A stretch of 64,000 bases of DNA from Corynebacterium sp. (GTDB taxonomy: Bacteria > Actinomycetota > Actinomycetes > Mycobacteriales > Mycobacteriaceae). The stretch is from positions 1-64,000 of the forward strand of contig NZ_JALAGU010000033.1 of assembly GCF_022712275.1 (NCBI RefSeq), written 5' to 3'. The notes under the pieces were generated by a model that worked only from the letters and a program-made list of their open reading frames with translations, did not search any database and had not been told where the DNA came from. Shown piece by piece: positions 1 through 7,917 of this stretch; within the stretch, counting starts at the first letter, position 1; each line of letters begins with the position of its first letter. Both the position numbers and the translations under genes were made by a program.

Positions 1-2
1 CG

Positions 3-848
3 ACAACCCCGTCCGCATCCTCCCACCCGCCGCGCCTGTCACGGGCCCGCCGCACCGTCGCCGGACTGTCGCTGCTGCTCCTCGTCCTGTTCGCCGGTTT
101 CCCCCACGGGCTCGCCGGAGCAGCGCTGTGGTGGTCTCTGGACTCCGGCCCGTTCGCCCGGTCCCCGCGCGACATACTCACCGAGGCGTCCCCGGTCGGG
201 GCGGTCCGTGTCTTCGGTGACTACCCCGGGACCGACGCCACCAGCGCCGCCCGCGACACTGTCGACGCCCTGGAGGACGCCGGCGGCTTCGACCGGAGCT
301 ATCTCAGCATCGACCTGCCGACCGGCTCGGGGTGGGTCGACCCGGACCAGGTCGAGGCCATGGAGGACTGGGCCGACGGCGACATCGCCTCGGTGTCCGT
401 GCGCTACTCCGCCGCCCCCTCCGCCGCGGTCCTGCTGCTGCAGCGCGACCTCGCCGAGGACTCGGCCGAAGCACTGATCAGGGAGGTCGCGGACCGGGTC
501 GCCGCCTATCCTGCGGACGACCGGCCGCAGATCATCGTCCACGGCCAGAGTCTCGGGGCGACCGTCGGCACCGACATCCTCGCCGCCGACCCCGCCCTGG
601 CGGACGCCGTCTCCGTCGCCCTGTGGCAGGGCCTTCCCGGTGGCGCCGATGATCCCGCGCCGGCTGACCGGTGCACCGTCTCCGAACTCAACGACGGTGA
701 CCCGGTCGGGAAACTCTCCCTGTCACTGCTCGCCGACCCGGTGGAGACCGTGAAGGTGCTGACCGACCTCCCCGGCTCCGAGCAGGGGCCGGTCGGTTCG
801 GGGCACAGCTACGGTGGTGTCCTCCCGCCGGCGGAATGCATCAACTGA
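3..848 (+). CDS. Abhydrolase_9-type alpha/beta-hydrolase, C-terminal part (5' end outside window)
   Basis: The reading frame is open from the window edge to the TGA at 846-848, so only the C-terminal ~281 residues are present. The first visible part contains a hydrophobic stretch (GLSLLLLVLFAGF), consistent with the end of the membrane N-domain. It is followed by a catalytic domain with the family-typical block PTGSGWVDP and a nucleophile elbow GQSLG near position 550. The family (membrane N-domain plus serine-hydrolase domain) is common in mycolata; its substrate is unknown. The gene converges on the acyltransferase at 861, with only 12 bp between the stops. Family call is secure, activity is not. 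Confidence 0.8.
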   Translation, partial: TTPSASSHPPRLSRARRTVAGLSLLLLVLFAGFPHGLAGAALWWSLDSGPFARSPRDILTEASPVGAVRVFGDYPGTDATSAARDTVDALEDAGGFDRSYLSIDLPTGSGWVDPDQVEAMEDWADGDIASVSVRYSAAPSAAVLLLQRDLAEDSAEALIREVADRVAAYPADDRPQIIVHGQSLGATVGTDILAADPALADAVSVALWQGLPGGADDPAPADRCTVSELNDGDPVGKLSLSLLADPVETVKVLTDLPGSEQGPVGSGHSYGGVLPPAECIN

Positions 849-860
849 TATCAGGCGAGG

Positions 861-2285
861 TCAGCTGACCACACCGACGGTCTCGGCGTCGTCCGTCATC
901 CCTGCGACGGCCTCCTCACCCTGCACCCCGGCGAGCGTCCGCAGTCCCTCGGTCACCAGCTTCGACCAGGTGCCGACGGTCTGGCAGGCCTCCGGGGTCT
1001 GCGGGTAGCGCACGCGCAGCCGCATACCGTCACTGTTGAGGACGAACCAGGCCATCACCCCGTCGGTGCGGATCCACGCCGACACGTGCTGGGGCTGCGC
1101 CTCCGCCGGCAGCTGCACCGGGAGACGACGGTTGTCCAGCCACGACAGGGCGAACATCCCCGGAGTCGGCGGCATTCCGCCCCACGGACGCAGCAGTGGC
1201 TCCAGTGGGTGTGCACCCAGACTGATGGCGTCGGAGACCGCGGCGTCGCACTCCAACGGATCGGCCGAATCGCACTCCAGGACAGAGTTGGTGATGAACC
1301 AGCCGACCGAGTCCGCCCACTTCCGCCGATCCCCCTCCGGACCACGCCGGGAGTGCACCGGGAACACCGCGCGCAACGACCCGGCGTCCATCCGGTGGTT
1401 CACCCCGACCAGCACGCTGACCGCCAGGGGAAGCAGCCGGACGCCGGCGTCCTGCGCGGCCCGTTCCAGTGCGGCGACACCGTCGGTGTCCAGCACGTCG
1501 ATGACCTCCACCACCTCGTCGCGGGGTGCGGAGACGTCACCGAGCGACAGCGGGAACCGCGGCATCAGCCCGTCCCCGTCCGCCATGATCCGGGCCCAGC
1601 GGTTCCGGACCTCCGTCGGGGCGGTCGGACGCAGCTCCAGGTCACGGGTGTGGTCGGCGAAGGACGGCACCGACTCCGGCATTTCCGGAGCGCCACCCTC
1701 GACGAGATCCACCCCTTCGTGCTCGCCGACCCCGAGAAAGGCGAGCATGTCGCGGGCCAGGACCAGCAGGGACCAGGCGTCCCCGTGGCTGTGGTCGAGA
1801 CCGATGACGGCGGTGCGGGTGCCGTCAGCGTGGGTGGTGACGGTCAGCCGGTACGACGGGGTACCGAAGGGATCGCAGGCCACGTCGAAAAGCCCCCGCA
1901 GGACGCCCCGCGGGTCGGCGATGCCGTCACCGACCCGACGCCACTGGCCACCGGTGATGACGATGTCATGCGTCCTGATCAACCGTGGTGACCCGGGTGG
2001 AGCTGTCCTGGAGGCGGCGTCCTCCCGGAGAACCGTGCGTAGTGTCCCGTGCCGGTCGATGACCCTGCGCCAGGCGTCCCCGAGCCTCCCGAGCCCGACC
2101 GGCGGGACGGCGAAGGCCACCGCCAGCCAGGAGCCGGGCCGCGACCCGGCCCCGGCGTGCTTCGCCTGGTCGAAGGAGGCCGCGTGGCCGTCCGGGTGCG
2201 CGCCGGGCGCGGGGGCCACTGTGGTCTCGAACACGTGAACCTGTCCTGCAGAAATGTCCATACGGGCTACAGTTGTGAGTCTCAT
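861..2285 (-). CDS. condensation-domain (PapA-like) acyltransferase
   Basis: This 474-residue protein resembles the condensation/PapA acyltransferase superfamily that esterifies lipids or peptides in mycolata. The active-site motif reads DHSHGDAWS, so the usual HHxxxDG has Asp in place of the first His and keeps the catalytic H and D. Later blocks such as FALSWLDNRR fit the C-terminal half-domain. The ATG at 2285 was chosen because a TAGATT box lies 7 nt upstream (2293-2298), suggesting a leaderless mRNA. A GTG at 2303 and an ATG at 2261 are alternatives. It is divergent from the hydrolase at 2341 and convergent with the Abhydrolase_9 gene, so a shared lipid-modifying role is plausible but inferred. 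Confidence 0.75.
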   Translation of the reverse strand: MRLTTVARMDISAGQVHVFETTVAPAPGAHPDGHAASFDQAKHAGAGSRPGSWLAVAFAVPPVGLGRLGDAWRRVIDRHGTLRTVLREDAASRTAPPGSPRLIRTHDIVITGGQWRRVGDGIADPRGVLRGLFDVACDPFGTPSYRLTVTTHADGTRTAVIGLDHSHGDAWSLLVLARDMLAFLGVGEHEGVDLVEGGAPEMPESVPSFADHTRDLELRPTAPTEVRNRWARIMADGDGLMPRFPLSLGDVSAPRDEVVEVIDVLDTDGVAALERAAQDAGVRLLPLAVSVLVGVNHRMDAGSLRAVFPVHSRRGPEGDRRKWADSVGWFITNSVLECDSADPLECDAAVSDAISLGAHPLEPLLRPWGGMPPTPGMFALSWLDNRRLPVQLPAEAQPQHVSAWIRTDGVMAWFVLNSDGMRLRVRYPQTPEACQTVGTWSKLVTEGLRTLAGVQGEEAVAGMTDDAETVGVVS

Positions 2286-2340
2286 ACCCCGCAATCTAGG
2301 CACGGGGGATTACAGCGGTATTTCCGGAAAGGGACAAACC

Positions 2341-3228
2341 ATGAGCGCCAGTACGGGTGGCCCGACAGTCTCGACTGCTCCGACGGGAACTGTCGAAGCG
2401 GACGCCACTGCGGGGTACATCGAGGGTCTGGCGTACGACGCCTGGGGTCCCGCCTCCGGCATCCCGGTGGTCCAGCTGCACGGTCTGACCTCCAGCCGCG
2501 CCCGGGACGTGGTGCTCCACCTCGACCTCACCGCCGGTCAGGATGACCTGCGGGTGCTGCGGTATGACGCCCGGGGCCACGGCCACTCGCTCGGCGCCCG
2601 GATCCCCGCGCTGTACCACTGGACGTCCCTGGCGCGTGACCTGGGACGAATGATGCACTTCTTCGACGAGACCGACGACGACGGCACCACGGTCACCCCA
2701 CCGGTCGCGGCCGTGGGCCAGTCGATGGGTGCGGCGACGATCCTCACCGCCGCAGCCTCGGACCCGGCGACCGCCCGTGAGCGGTTCTCCTGCCTGGTGC
2801 TCGGTATCCCGCCGACGGCCTGGGAACTGCGCGGCAACCGGGCCGGGATCTACGAGGCGAACGCCCGCTTCGTCGAGGAACACGGACTGGCAGCATTCGC
2901 GGAGACGACCCGTGCCGAGCCGGTGCCGCCCACCCGCGGTGCTGATGTGCCCTTCACCTGGCCGGATATCGACCAGTCACTGCTTCCCTCGGTGTACCGG
3001 GGTGCGGCCGGTAATGATCTGCCGCCCCGGGAAAGGATCGCCGAGCTGGGGAAGACCGGGATCCCGGTGTTCATCCTCGGCTGGGTGGAGGACAAGGGGC
3101 ATCCGCTGGAGGTTCTCCATGAGCTGGCGGAGCTGCTGCCGACCGCGCAGACGACCATTGCGCACACCCCGGAGGACGTGGCGGCGTGGCCGGACCTGAT
3201 CGGGGAGTTCATCCGCAGGCATGCGTGA
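2341..3228 (+). CDS. alpha/beta-hydrolase
   Basis: A 295-residue soluble alpha/beta-hydrolase. The oxyanion strand VVQLHGLTSSR lies near residue 45, RYDARGHGHS near 75, and the nucleophile elbow GQSMGA near 120. A late His in the C-terminal helix region (AHTPED) could complete the triad. The start at 2341 is supported by a ggaaagg ribosome-binding site 6-7 nt upstream; the frame is open further upstream but without a better start. No signal peptide is seen, so it is probably cytoplasmic. The substrate is unknown. A 67-bp palindromic element follows 36 bp after the stop. Confidence 0.85.
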   Translation: MSASTGGPTVSTAPTGTVEADATAGYIEGLAYDAWGPASGIPVVQLHGLTSSRARDVVLHLDLTAGQDDLRVLRYDARGHGHSLGARIPALYHWTSLARDLGRMMHFFDETDDDGTTVTPPVAAVGQSMGAATILTAAASDPATARERFSCLVLGIPPTAWELRGNRAGIYEANARFVEEHGLAAFAETTRAEPVPPTRGADVPFTWPDIDQSLLPSVYRGAAGNDLPPRERIAELGKTGIPVFILGWVEDKGHPLEVLHELAELLPTAQTTIAHTPEDVAAWPDLIGEFIRRHA

Positions 3229-3264
3229 GGTGTCCGGGCTTCTCTGCCTGGCCGAGCCGACGGC

Positions 3265-3331
3265 GTACACAATCATCACGGATCGGGCCTGTCGGTACAA
3301 CGCAAGGACCTGAAACGTGATGATCGTGTAC
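3265..3331. repeat. 67-bp palindromic element, copy 1
   Basis: Outer arms are 16 bp: GTACACAATCATCACG at 3265-3280 and CGTGATGATCGTGTAC at 3316-3331, with one mismatch. The inside carries GGATC next to the left arm and a conserved GTACAAC near the centre. Copies 2 (19914-19980) and 3 (39162-39228) have exactly the same length. It lies just 3' of a gene. Confidence 0.85.
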
Positions 3332-3346
3332 AGGCGCCCGGTTCAC

Positions 3347-3429
3347 CCGACAAGGACACGTCTGGACATATGACGAAGGCCCCGCGACCGGACACTCTCC
3401 GGCGGCGGGGCCACTGTGGTGCGCCCGGA
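3347..3429. repeat. 83-bp direct repeat, left copy (tRNA-Arg 3'-end duplicate)
   Basis: This block matches 3822-3904 at 79 of 83 positions. It includes a copy of the tRNA terminator hairpin and the last bases of tRNA-Arg with its CCA (minus strand), then diverges abruptly at 3430. The spacing of 475 bp, ending inside the tRNA acceptor/T-arm, is the geometry of an attachment-site duplication left by an integrating element or an unequal tRNA recombination. The ~390 bp between the copies contains no recognisable gene. Confidence 0.8.
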
Positions 3430-3821
3430 TGCGACCCGGCCGGGTGGTTCCCACGAGCTTGACCACCCTGTCGGGTCGTTCCCGGAACCCGTACCTCCCC
3501 GGGTGGCATCTGACTCCGCTCAGCGGCATCCCTTCCTGTCGCCTCGACCATTCCGGACGACGTAGACAGCTGCCACCACGCAGAACGGGATGCCACCTCA
3601 CCAGAACCCCACCCGAGATATCCGACGCCGGTTGCGACACTTCTTCACAGTCACGCGGCGCCGCGTCGTTCCCCGTATTCGCGCCCCCCTGCACCCTGCC
3701 CTTGTCCGGGAGCAGTGCCCTCATCCGGAAGTAGTGGCGGGAGGTCGGAAAACCCCGGTCCGGGTGACCTGCCGACACTATGTCCGTGCGTGACGTAGGC
3801 CCACCATCAACCCCGGTCCGT
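3430..3821. other. non-coding spacer between the tRNA-end direct repeats
   Basis: No reading frame here has a ribosome-binding site, family motif or codon pattern like the neighbouring genes. It may be the remnant of a deleted element, but no integrase or transposase motif could be recognised. Confidence 0.5.
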
Positions 3822-3904
3822 CCGACAAGGACATGTCTAGACATATGAAGAAGGCCCCGCGACCGGACACTGTCCGGCGGCGGGGCCACTGTGGTGCGCC
3901 CGGA
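3822..3904. repeat. 83-bp direct repeat, right copy
   Basis: The functional copy, comprising the terminator and the 3' end of the intact tRNA-Arg gene. It differs from the left copy at four positions. One is in the terminator loop (tgt versus tct); the hairpin stem is preserved in both. Confidence 0.8.
3853..3887 (-). terminator. terminator of tRNA-Arg copy 1
   Basis: Read on the minus strand, GGCCCCGC...GCGGGGCC forms a strong GC stem with a second inner pairing (CCGGACA/TGTCCGG), followed by TTCTTC. It begins 4 nt past the encoded CCA. The same hairpin recurs at 3378-3412 in the left repeat. Confidence 0.65.
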
Positions 3905-3967
3905 GGGATTCGAACCCCCAACCTTCTGATCCGTAGTCAGATGCTCTATCCGTTGAGCTACGGGCGC
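3892..3967 (-). tRNA. tRNA-Arg (anticodon ACG), CCA encoded
   Basis: On the minus strand the acceptor stem GCGCCCG/CGGGCGC, D-arm, anticodon stem TCTGA/TCAGA with loop CTACGGA (anticodon ACG), and T-loop TTCGAAT are all present. The discriminator is A and CCA is encoded (3892-3894). The 73-nt body is identical to the tRNA at 5005-5077, which lacks an encoded CCA. Anticodon ACG is normally converted to ICG and reads CGU/CGC/CGA. Confidence 0.96.
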
Positions 3968-4144
3968 TTACCTGCGCTGCCGATCTCCCGGCAACGAAGA
4001 GACAGCCTACACAGCTGCGGTAGATTCCACAAAAGGCCAGGCCATGGTTGTTAAACCGGCCGGCACCCGGGCGTCGCGCCAGCCATCCCACCGGCCACCC
4101 CGCCAGGCATCACCTCCGCCGTCACACCCGACGCCGGCCCGCCG

Positions 4145-4930
4145 TCAGTTGATCTTCCCGACCAACTTCAACGGGAGGATCCGTAGCAGCGGCCCCATGA
4201 CCCGCCAGGGCCAGCCGGGGACGTACGCCTTCCGCCTGCGCTCCTCGATCGCCGCGAGCATGGACTTCACGCCCTTCTCCGTGGAGACCATCAGCGGCGG
4301 ACGCTCCACCTTCCCGTCGTCCCCCTCCTTGCGCGTGGTCATCTCGGACTCGATGTAGCCGGGCAGGATCACGGTGACGTCGATCGGCGTCTTCGCCTGC
4401 AGGAGTTCGCTCTGCAGCCCCTCCCCCAGGTTCGCCACGAAAGCCTTCGTGGCACCGTAGGTGGCCATCGCCTTCCGGCTGCCGCGGACCGCCGAGACCG
4501 AGGACACGAGCACGAGGTGCCCGGCATTGCGCTCCCGGAAGACCTCCATCGCCGCCTCAGCCTGTGCCAGCGCACCGAGGACATTGGTCTGTGCGGTCTC
4601 CCGGTTGGCGTCCGGCTCCCCGGACCCGATCTCACGGCCCTTGCCCAGGCCGGCGTTGGCGACGATCCGGCCGAGCCCGCCGGCGTCGGCGTCCGCGGTA
4701 CGGAACACCTCCCGCACGGCGTCCCCGTCGTTGACGTCCAGGGCGTAGGTGCGCACCGTGACAGAGGGGTGGGACGCGGTGATCTCGGTCGCCAGCTCAT
4801 CAAGGCGGTCGGTACGCCGGGCACAGAGCGCGAGATCGCGGCCGAGGGCGGCGGACTGTCGGGCGAGTTCGGCACCGAGGCCGGAGCTCGCACCGGTGAT
4901 CAGGGTGGTGAAGGAAACAGTGTCAGTCAC
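4145..4930 (-). CDS. short-chain dehydrogenase/reductase
   Basis: A 261-residue classical SDR. The nucleotide-binding motif TGASSGLG begins about residue 12. The NAG motif appears as VANAGLG near 90, the catalytic Ser in VLVSSVSAVRG near 140, and the YGATK catalytic Tyr/Lys near 157. Some SDRs of this type in mycolata reduce keto-lipids, but the substrate here is unknown. The GTG at 4930 is preferred because the longer frame to 4996 runs back through the tRNA terminator. The C-terminal LLRILPLKLVGKIN is hydrophobic/basic and could touch the membrane. Confidence 0.88.
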   Translation of the reverse strand: MTDTVSFTTLITGASSGLGAELARQSAALGRDLALCARRTDRLDELATEITASHPSVTVRTYALDVNDGDAVREVFRTADADAGGLGRIVANAGLGKGREIGSGEPDANRETAQTNVLGALAQAEAAMEVFRERNAGHLVLVSSVSAVRGSRKAMATYGATKAFVANLGEGLQSELLQAKTPIDVTVILPGYIESEMTTRKEGDDGKVERPPLMVSTEKGVKSMLAAIEERRRKAYVPGWPWRVMGPLLRILPLKLVGKIN

Positions 4931-4940
4931 AGCAGCGAAC

Positions 4941-4994
4941 CTAACAAAAGAATCCCGTCCCGGCGGTCGTTTGCACGACCCCGGAACGGGATTC
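4941..4994 (-). terminator. terminator of tRNA-Arg copy 2
   Basis: On the minus strand an AATCCCGT.../...ACGGGATT stem with inner GGTCGT/ACGACC pairing (4951-4994) is followed by CTTTTGTTAG. It ends just upstream of the SDR start, so it also insulates that gene. Confidence 0.85.
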
Positions 4995-5004
4995 AAGAAA
5001 AGCG

Positions 5005-5077
5005 TGCGCCCGGAGGGATTCGAACCCCCAACCTTCTGATCCGTAGTCAGATGCTCTATCCGTTGAGCTACGGGCGC
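5005..5077 (-). tRNA. tRNA-Arg (anticodon ACG), CCA not encoded
   Basis: The sequence is identical over 73 nt to the tRNA at 3895-3967, with the same ACG anticodon loop. After the discriminator A, the genome reads CGC instead of CCA, so the tail must be added by CCA-adding enzyme. Confidence 0.96.
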
Positions 5078-5252
5078 CCGCTGTTTCCAGCGACTTCAGT
5101 TTCCCCGGCACACCACCAGACGGAGTACGTCACACGATCCCGGGGTACACCACACACCCCGTATAACGGGACCGAGTCCATGTTGTCCGGAACTCACCAC
5201 AAGATCCGGACGGCTTCTGACGCATCCTCACGAAAGCCGTGGGAAGCTGAAG

Positions 5253-5344
5253 TGGCGGAGACGAGAGGATTTGAACCTCCGGTCCTCTGTTAGGAAGACA
5301 ACTCATTAGCAGTGAGTCCCATTCGGCCGCTCTGGCACGTCTCC
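5253..5344 (-). tRNA. tRNA-Ser (anticodon GCT)
   Basis: On the minus strand the acceptor stem GGAGACG/CGTCTCC, anticodon stem ACTCA/TGAGT with loop CTGCTAA (anticodon GCT, reads AGC/AGU), a long class II variable arm, and T-loop TTCAAAT are present. The discriminator G is followed by an encoded CCA at 5253-5255. Confidence 0.96.
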
Positions 5345-5416
5345 ACACCGTCGCTCGCGCGACGGCTCCCGTCACACTACATCAGCCCCCGCGGCACGAC
5401 AAACCTGCACCGAGAC

Positions 5417-5422
5417 TAGGCT
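5417..5422 (+). promoter_or_regulatory. -10 box of pat (leaderless)
   Basis: TAGGCT lies 7 nt before the pat ATG at 5430, so the transcript would begin at or next to the start codon. The gene has no ribosome-binding site. Confidence 0.5.
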
Positions 5423-5429
5423 GTTCCCC

Positions 5430-6524
5430 ATGATCAGGCCTGCACTTTCCGCCCTCCCGTCCTATGCCCAGGGTTCCGATGACCCCCAGGGCCTGAAGCT
5501 CTCGAGCAACGAGATCACCCAGGGGCCGCTGCCCGGTGTCATCGAGGCCGCGGCCCATGCCCTGGCGGCCTCCAACCGCTACCCGGACATGGCCGCCACC
5601 GGGCTGCGCACCGCCATCGCGCAGTGGCACGGCATCGATTCCTCACTCCCCATCACCGCCGAGAACGTCGCCGTCGGTGCCGGCTCTTCCGCGCTGATCC
5701 AGCAGGCCGTCCTGGCGTGCTGCCGCGGTGGCGACGGGATCGACGGCAGCGCCCCCGACGAGGTCGTCTACCCGTGGCGCAGCTTCGAGGCCTACCCCAT
5801 CTTCGCGCAGGTCGCCGGTGCCACCGCCGTGGAGGTTCCGCTGACCCCGGAACTGCGCAACGACCTGCCTGCACTTGCCGCAGCGGTCACCGGGCGCACC
5901 CGGCTGATCATCGTCTGCAACCCGAACAACCCGACCGCCACGACCGTCACCCGCAACGAACTCGAGGACTTCCTCGACGCCGTACCGCAGGACGTCCAGG
6001 TGCTCCTCGACGAGGCGTACTTCGAGTACGTCCGCAACGAGAAGTCCCCCGACGGTCTGTCACTGCTGGCCACCTACCCGAATCTCGCGGTGGCCCGCAC
6101 GTTCTCCAAGGCCTACGGCCTGGCGGGCCTGCGTGTCGGCTACGTCATCGGACGCCCGGAGTTCATCGACGCCCTGAACAAGGTCTGCATCCCGTTCAGC
6201 AACAACGCGGTCGCCCAGGCCGCCGCGATCGCCAGCATCGACGCCCGGCGCGAGCTGCTGGCCCGCACCGACGAGACGGTGGTCCAGCGCCGTCGCGTCC
6301 TCAACCGGCTGCCGGAGTCGCTGCAGGGCCCGGCGGAGGCGAACTTCGTGTGGCTGCCGCTGGGCGACCGGTCCCGCGAGTTCGCCGACGCAATGGCCGA
6401 GCGGCACATCGTCGTCCGGTGCTTCGACGGTGACGGGGTGCGCATCACGATCACCGACGAAGCCGAGACGGATTCGCTGCTCACCGCGCTGGACGTGGTG
6501 GGTATCGACGACTTCGCACGGTAG
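5430..6524 (+). CDS. pat: aromatic amino acid / histidinol-phosphate-type aminotransferase
   Basis: A 364-residue fold-type I PLP aminotransferase of the HisC/Pat group. LKLSSNE occurs near residue 25, the PLP-contacting CNPNNPT near 160, DEAYFEY near 195, and the Schiff-base lysine in TFSKAYGLAGLRVGY near 225. Family members transaminate phenylalanine/tyrosine or histidinol phosphate. As it lies outside any his operon, the aromatic Pat assignment is preferred. The gene has a full family length and a leaderless-type start. A divergent tRNA-Ser lies upstream and an OHCU-decarboxylase-like gene follows 37 bp downstream. Confidence 0.88.
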   Translation: MIRPALSALPSYAQGSDDPQGLKLSSNEITQGPLPGVIEAAAHALAASNRYPDMAATGLRTAIAQWHGIDSSLPITAENVAVGAGSSALIQQAVLACCRGGDGIDGSAPDEVVYPWRSFEAYPIFAQVAGATAVEVPLTPELRNDLPALAAAVTGRTRLIIVCNPNNPTATTVTRNELEDFLDAVPQDVQVLLDEAYFEYVRNEKSPDGLSLLATYPNLAVARTFSKAYGLAGLRVGYVIGRPEFIDALNKVCIPFSNNAVAQAAAIASIDARRELLARTDETVVQRRRVLNRLPESLQGPAEANFVWLPLGDRSREFADAMAERHIVVRCFDGDGVRITITDEAETDSLLTALDVVGIDDFAR

Positions 6525-6561
6525 AAACACCGGCGTAACCCGCGGGGCGGAGACTGCGGAC

Positions 6562-7173
6562 ATGAACACGCTGAACTCCTCACCCTTCTCCCCGCTGTTC
6601 GCGACCCGTCCCGCCGCCACCCCTGCCATCCATGATCTCGACGGTTTCAACACTGCTCCCGCCGACCAGCTGACCACGCTGCTGACGTTCATGACCGCCT
6701 GCCAGGAGCTTGCCCGCACCATCGTGGTGGGACGCCCCTATCTCCGTACCGGTGACGTCTTCACCGCGGCGTCCCGCTCCCTGCGTACGCTGCCGACGCC
6801 CCTGATCAAGGGGATCGTCGACGTCCACCGCCCGGTCGACCGCGTCCCGCTGATCGAGGACGCCGCCTCTGCCGGCACGCTCACCGGGGAACAGGTCAGC
6901 GACCTGCGTGAGGCCGCGCTGGGCTATGCGGCGGTGCAGGGACACCTCTACATCGCGGACCCGGCGGTGTGGGGTTCGGCGGAGGCTGTGGCGATGATCC
7001 CGGAGACCGTCCCGGACGCCGCACGACCGGTCACGGAGGTCTACGACCAGATGCTCGCCGACGTGGACGCCAGGACGCTCCTGCCACCGGCGAAGGCCTG
7101 GGAGGTCACCGTGGACCACCTGGAGGAGTCCAACCGGCTGAAGCTGGTGACCCTGCTCGGCACAGAAGACTGA
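6562..7173 (+). CDS. possible OHCU decarboxylase-like protein (tentative)
   Basis: A 203-residue, mostly helical soluble protein. The middle (FMTACQELARTIVVGRP, then VDVHRP, then EQVSDLREAALGYAAVQGHLYIA) is arranged like 2-oxo-4-hydroxy-4-carboxy-5-ureidoimidazoline decarboxylase (UraD). In UraD a HPRIG-type His is followed by a Tyr-containing helix and a phenylalanine-rich strand. Key residues are only partly conserved, so this is a weak resemblance. A role in urate breakdown would match the xdh and allantoin genes elsewhere in the window, but it sits beside pat, not with them. ATG 6562 was chosen because upstream in-frame codons lie within pat. Confidence 0.45.
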   Translation: MNTLNSSPFSPLFATRPAATPAIHDLDGFNTAPADQLTTLLTFMTACQELARTIVVGRPYLRTGDVFTAASRSLRTLPTPLIKGIVDVHRPVDRVPLIEDAASAGTLTGEQVSDLREAALGYAAVQGHLYIADPAVWGSAEAVAMIPETVPDAARPVTEVYDQMLADVDARTLLPPAKAWEVTVDHLEESNRLKLVTLLGTED

Positions 7174-7201
7174 CAGGGGGCACTACCGTCCCCGTACCGG
7201 C

Positions 7202-7897
7202 TCAGTACCCGGCGCCCTCGAGGGTGCCGGGGATGTAGCCTGCCGCCGGATCGGTGACCACGCAGGTCACCGTACGGTCACCGGCCGCCCAACTCTCCTT
7301 GGAGGGGGCATAGGTGATGACGTCGAAGAGAGAGGAGTCGAAGGGGTACCCGATGTAGTCCTCGAAGGCCTCACCGGTGCACACCGCGGCGGTGAACTGC
7401 GACATCCGGGCGCCGGGGAAGAGCACCTGGTTGTCGAGGTCCTCCTGGGCGTAGACCTCGCCGACATGGGGGTCGTCGCAGTCGACGGTGACCACACCGG
7501 TGGTGGACGACGGAACAGTGCCGTCGATGCCCTCCGGGACTTCGGGGCCCGTCGCGGCGTCCGTGGCCGTCTCCCCGGCATCGTCCTCAGTGGTGTCGGA
7601 GCCCTCAGCTTCCTCGTCCGCCGGAGAATCAGCCTCGGCATCCTCGGCGTCGCCGTCCGCCTCAGACTCCCCGGGGGCCACCTCCCCGGCGGCCGCACCG
7701 AGATCGGCGACGCAGTCGCCCACCGACAGCCCCAGGGTCGCCGGATCGACGTCCGTCTCCGGGGCAGCGGTGGAGGCGTCCGCGTCCTCCGGGGTGGAAC
7801 TGTCGTCGGAGGTGCAGGCGGTCAGCGTCAGGCCCGCCGCGGTCACCACAGCTGTGGCGGACAGCAGCGCCCGGGCGCCCGAGGAGGTCTTTCGCAT
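7202..7897 (-). CDS. Septum_form-domain lipoprotein
   Basis: This 231-residue secreted lipoprotein has an N-terminal basic/hydrophobic signal ending in the lipobox LTAC (Cys ~28). An acidic linker rich in Asp/Glu/Ala (~residues 30-125) follows, broken by a GDCV block near 55. The C-terminal half has the Septum_form family pattern: VDCDDPHVGEVYA near 145, an FPG stretch, a Cys in AVCTGEAF, and WAAGDRTVTCVV near 215. The conserved cysteines could form disulfides outside the membrane. Its role in septation or the envelope is suggested only by the family name. ATG 7897 is preceded by TACTAT 7 nt upstream (leaderless). Confidence 0.82.
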   Translation of the reverse strand: MRKTSSGARALLSATAVVTAAGLTLTACTSDDSSTPEDADASTAAPETDVDPATLGLSVGDCVADLGAAAGEVAPGESEADGDAEDAEADSPADEEAEGSDTTEDDAGETATDAATGPEVPEGIDGTVPSSTTGVVTVDCDDPHVGEVYAQEDLDNQVLFPGARMSQFTAAVCTGEAFEDYIGYPFDSSLFDVITYAPSKESWAAGDRTVTCVVTDPAAGYIPGTLEGAGY

Positions 7898-7904
7898 GAG
7901 GGTG

Positions 7905-7910
7905 ATAGTA
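7905..7910 (-). promoter_or_regulatory. -10 box of the Septum_form lipoprotein gene
   Basis: TACTAT on the minus strand sits 7 nt before ATG 7897, the same spacing as at pat and hrpB. Confidence 0.5.
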
Positions 7911-7917
7911 CCGACCC

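Noticed and set aside
859..870. Perfect palindrome GGTCAGCTGACC
   Set aside because: It contains the stop codon of the acyltransferase gene and lies between converging genes, so a promoter-operator role is unlikely. Such 12-mers are expected occasionally by chance.
3209..3889. A 226-codon open frame on the minus strand over the tRNA-tail duplication
   Set aside because: It has no ribosome-binding site or motif, is rich in Arg/Pro/Gly as expected for a GC-rich shadow frame, and runs through the duplicated terminator and the 67-bp element.
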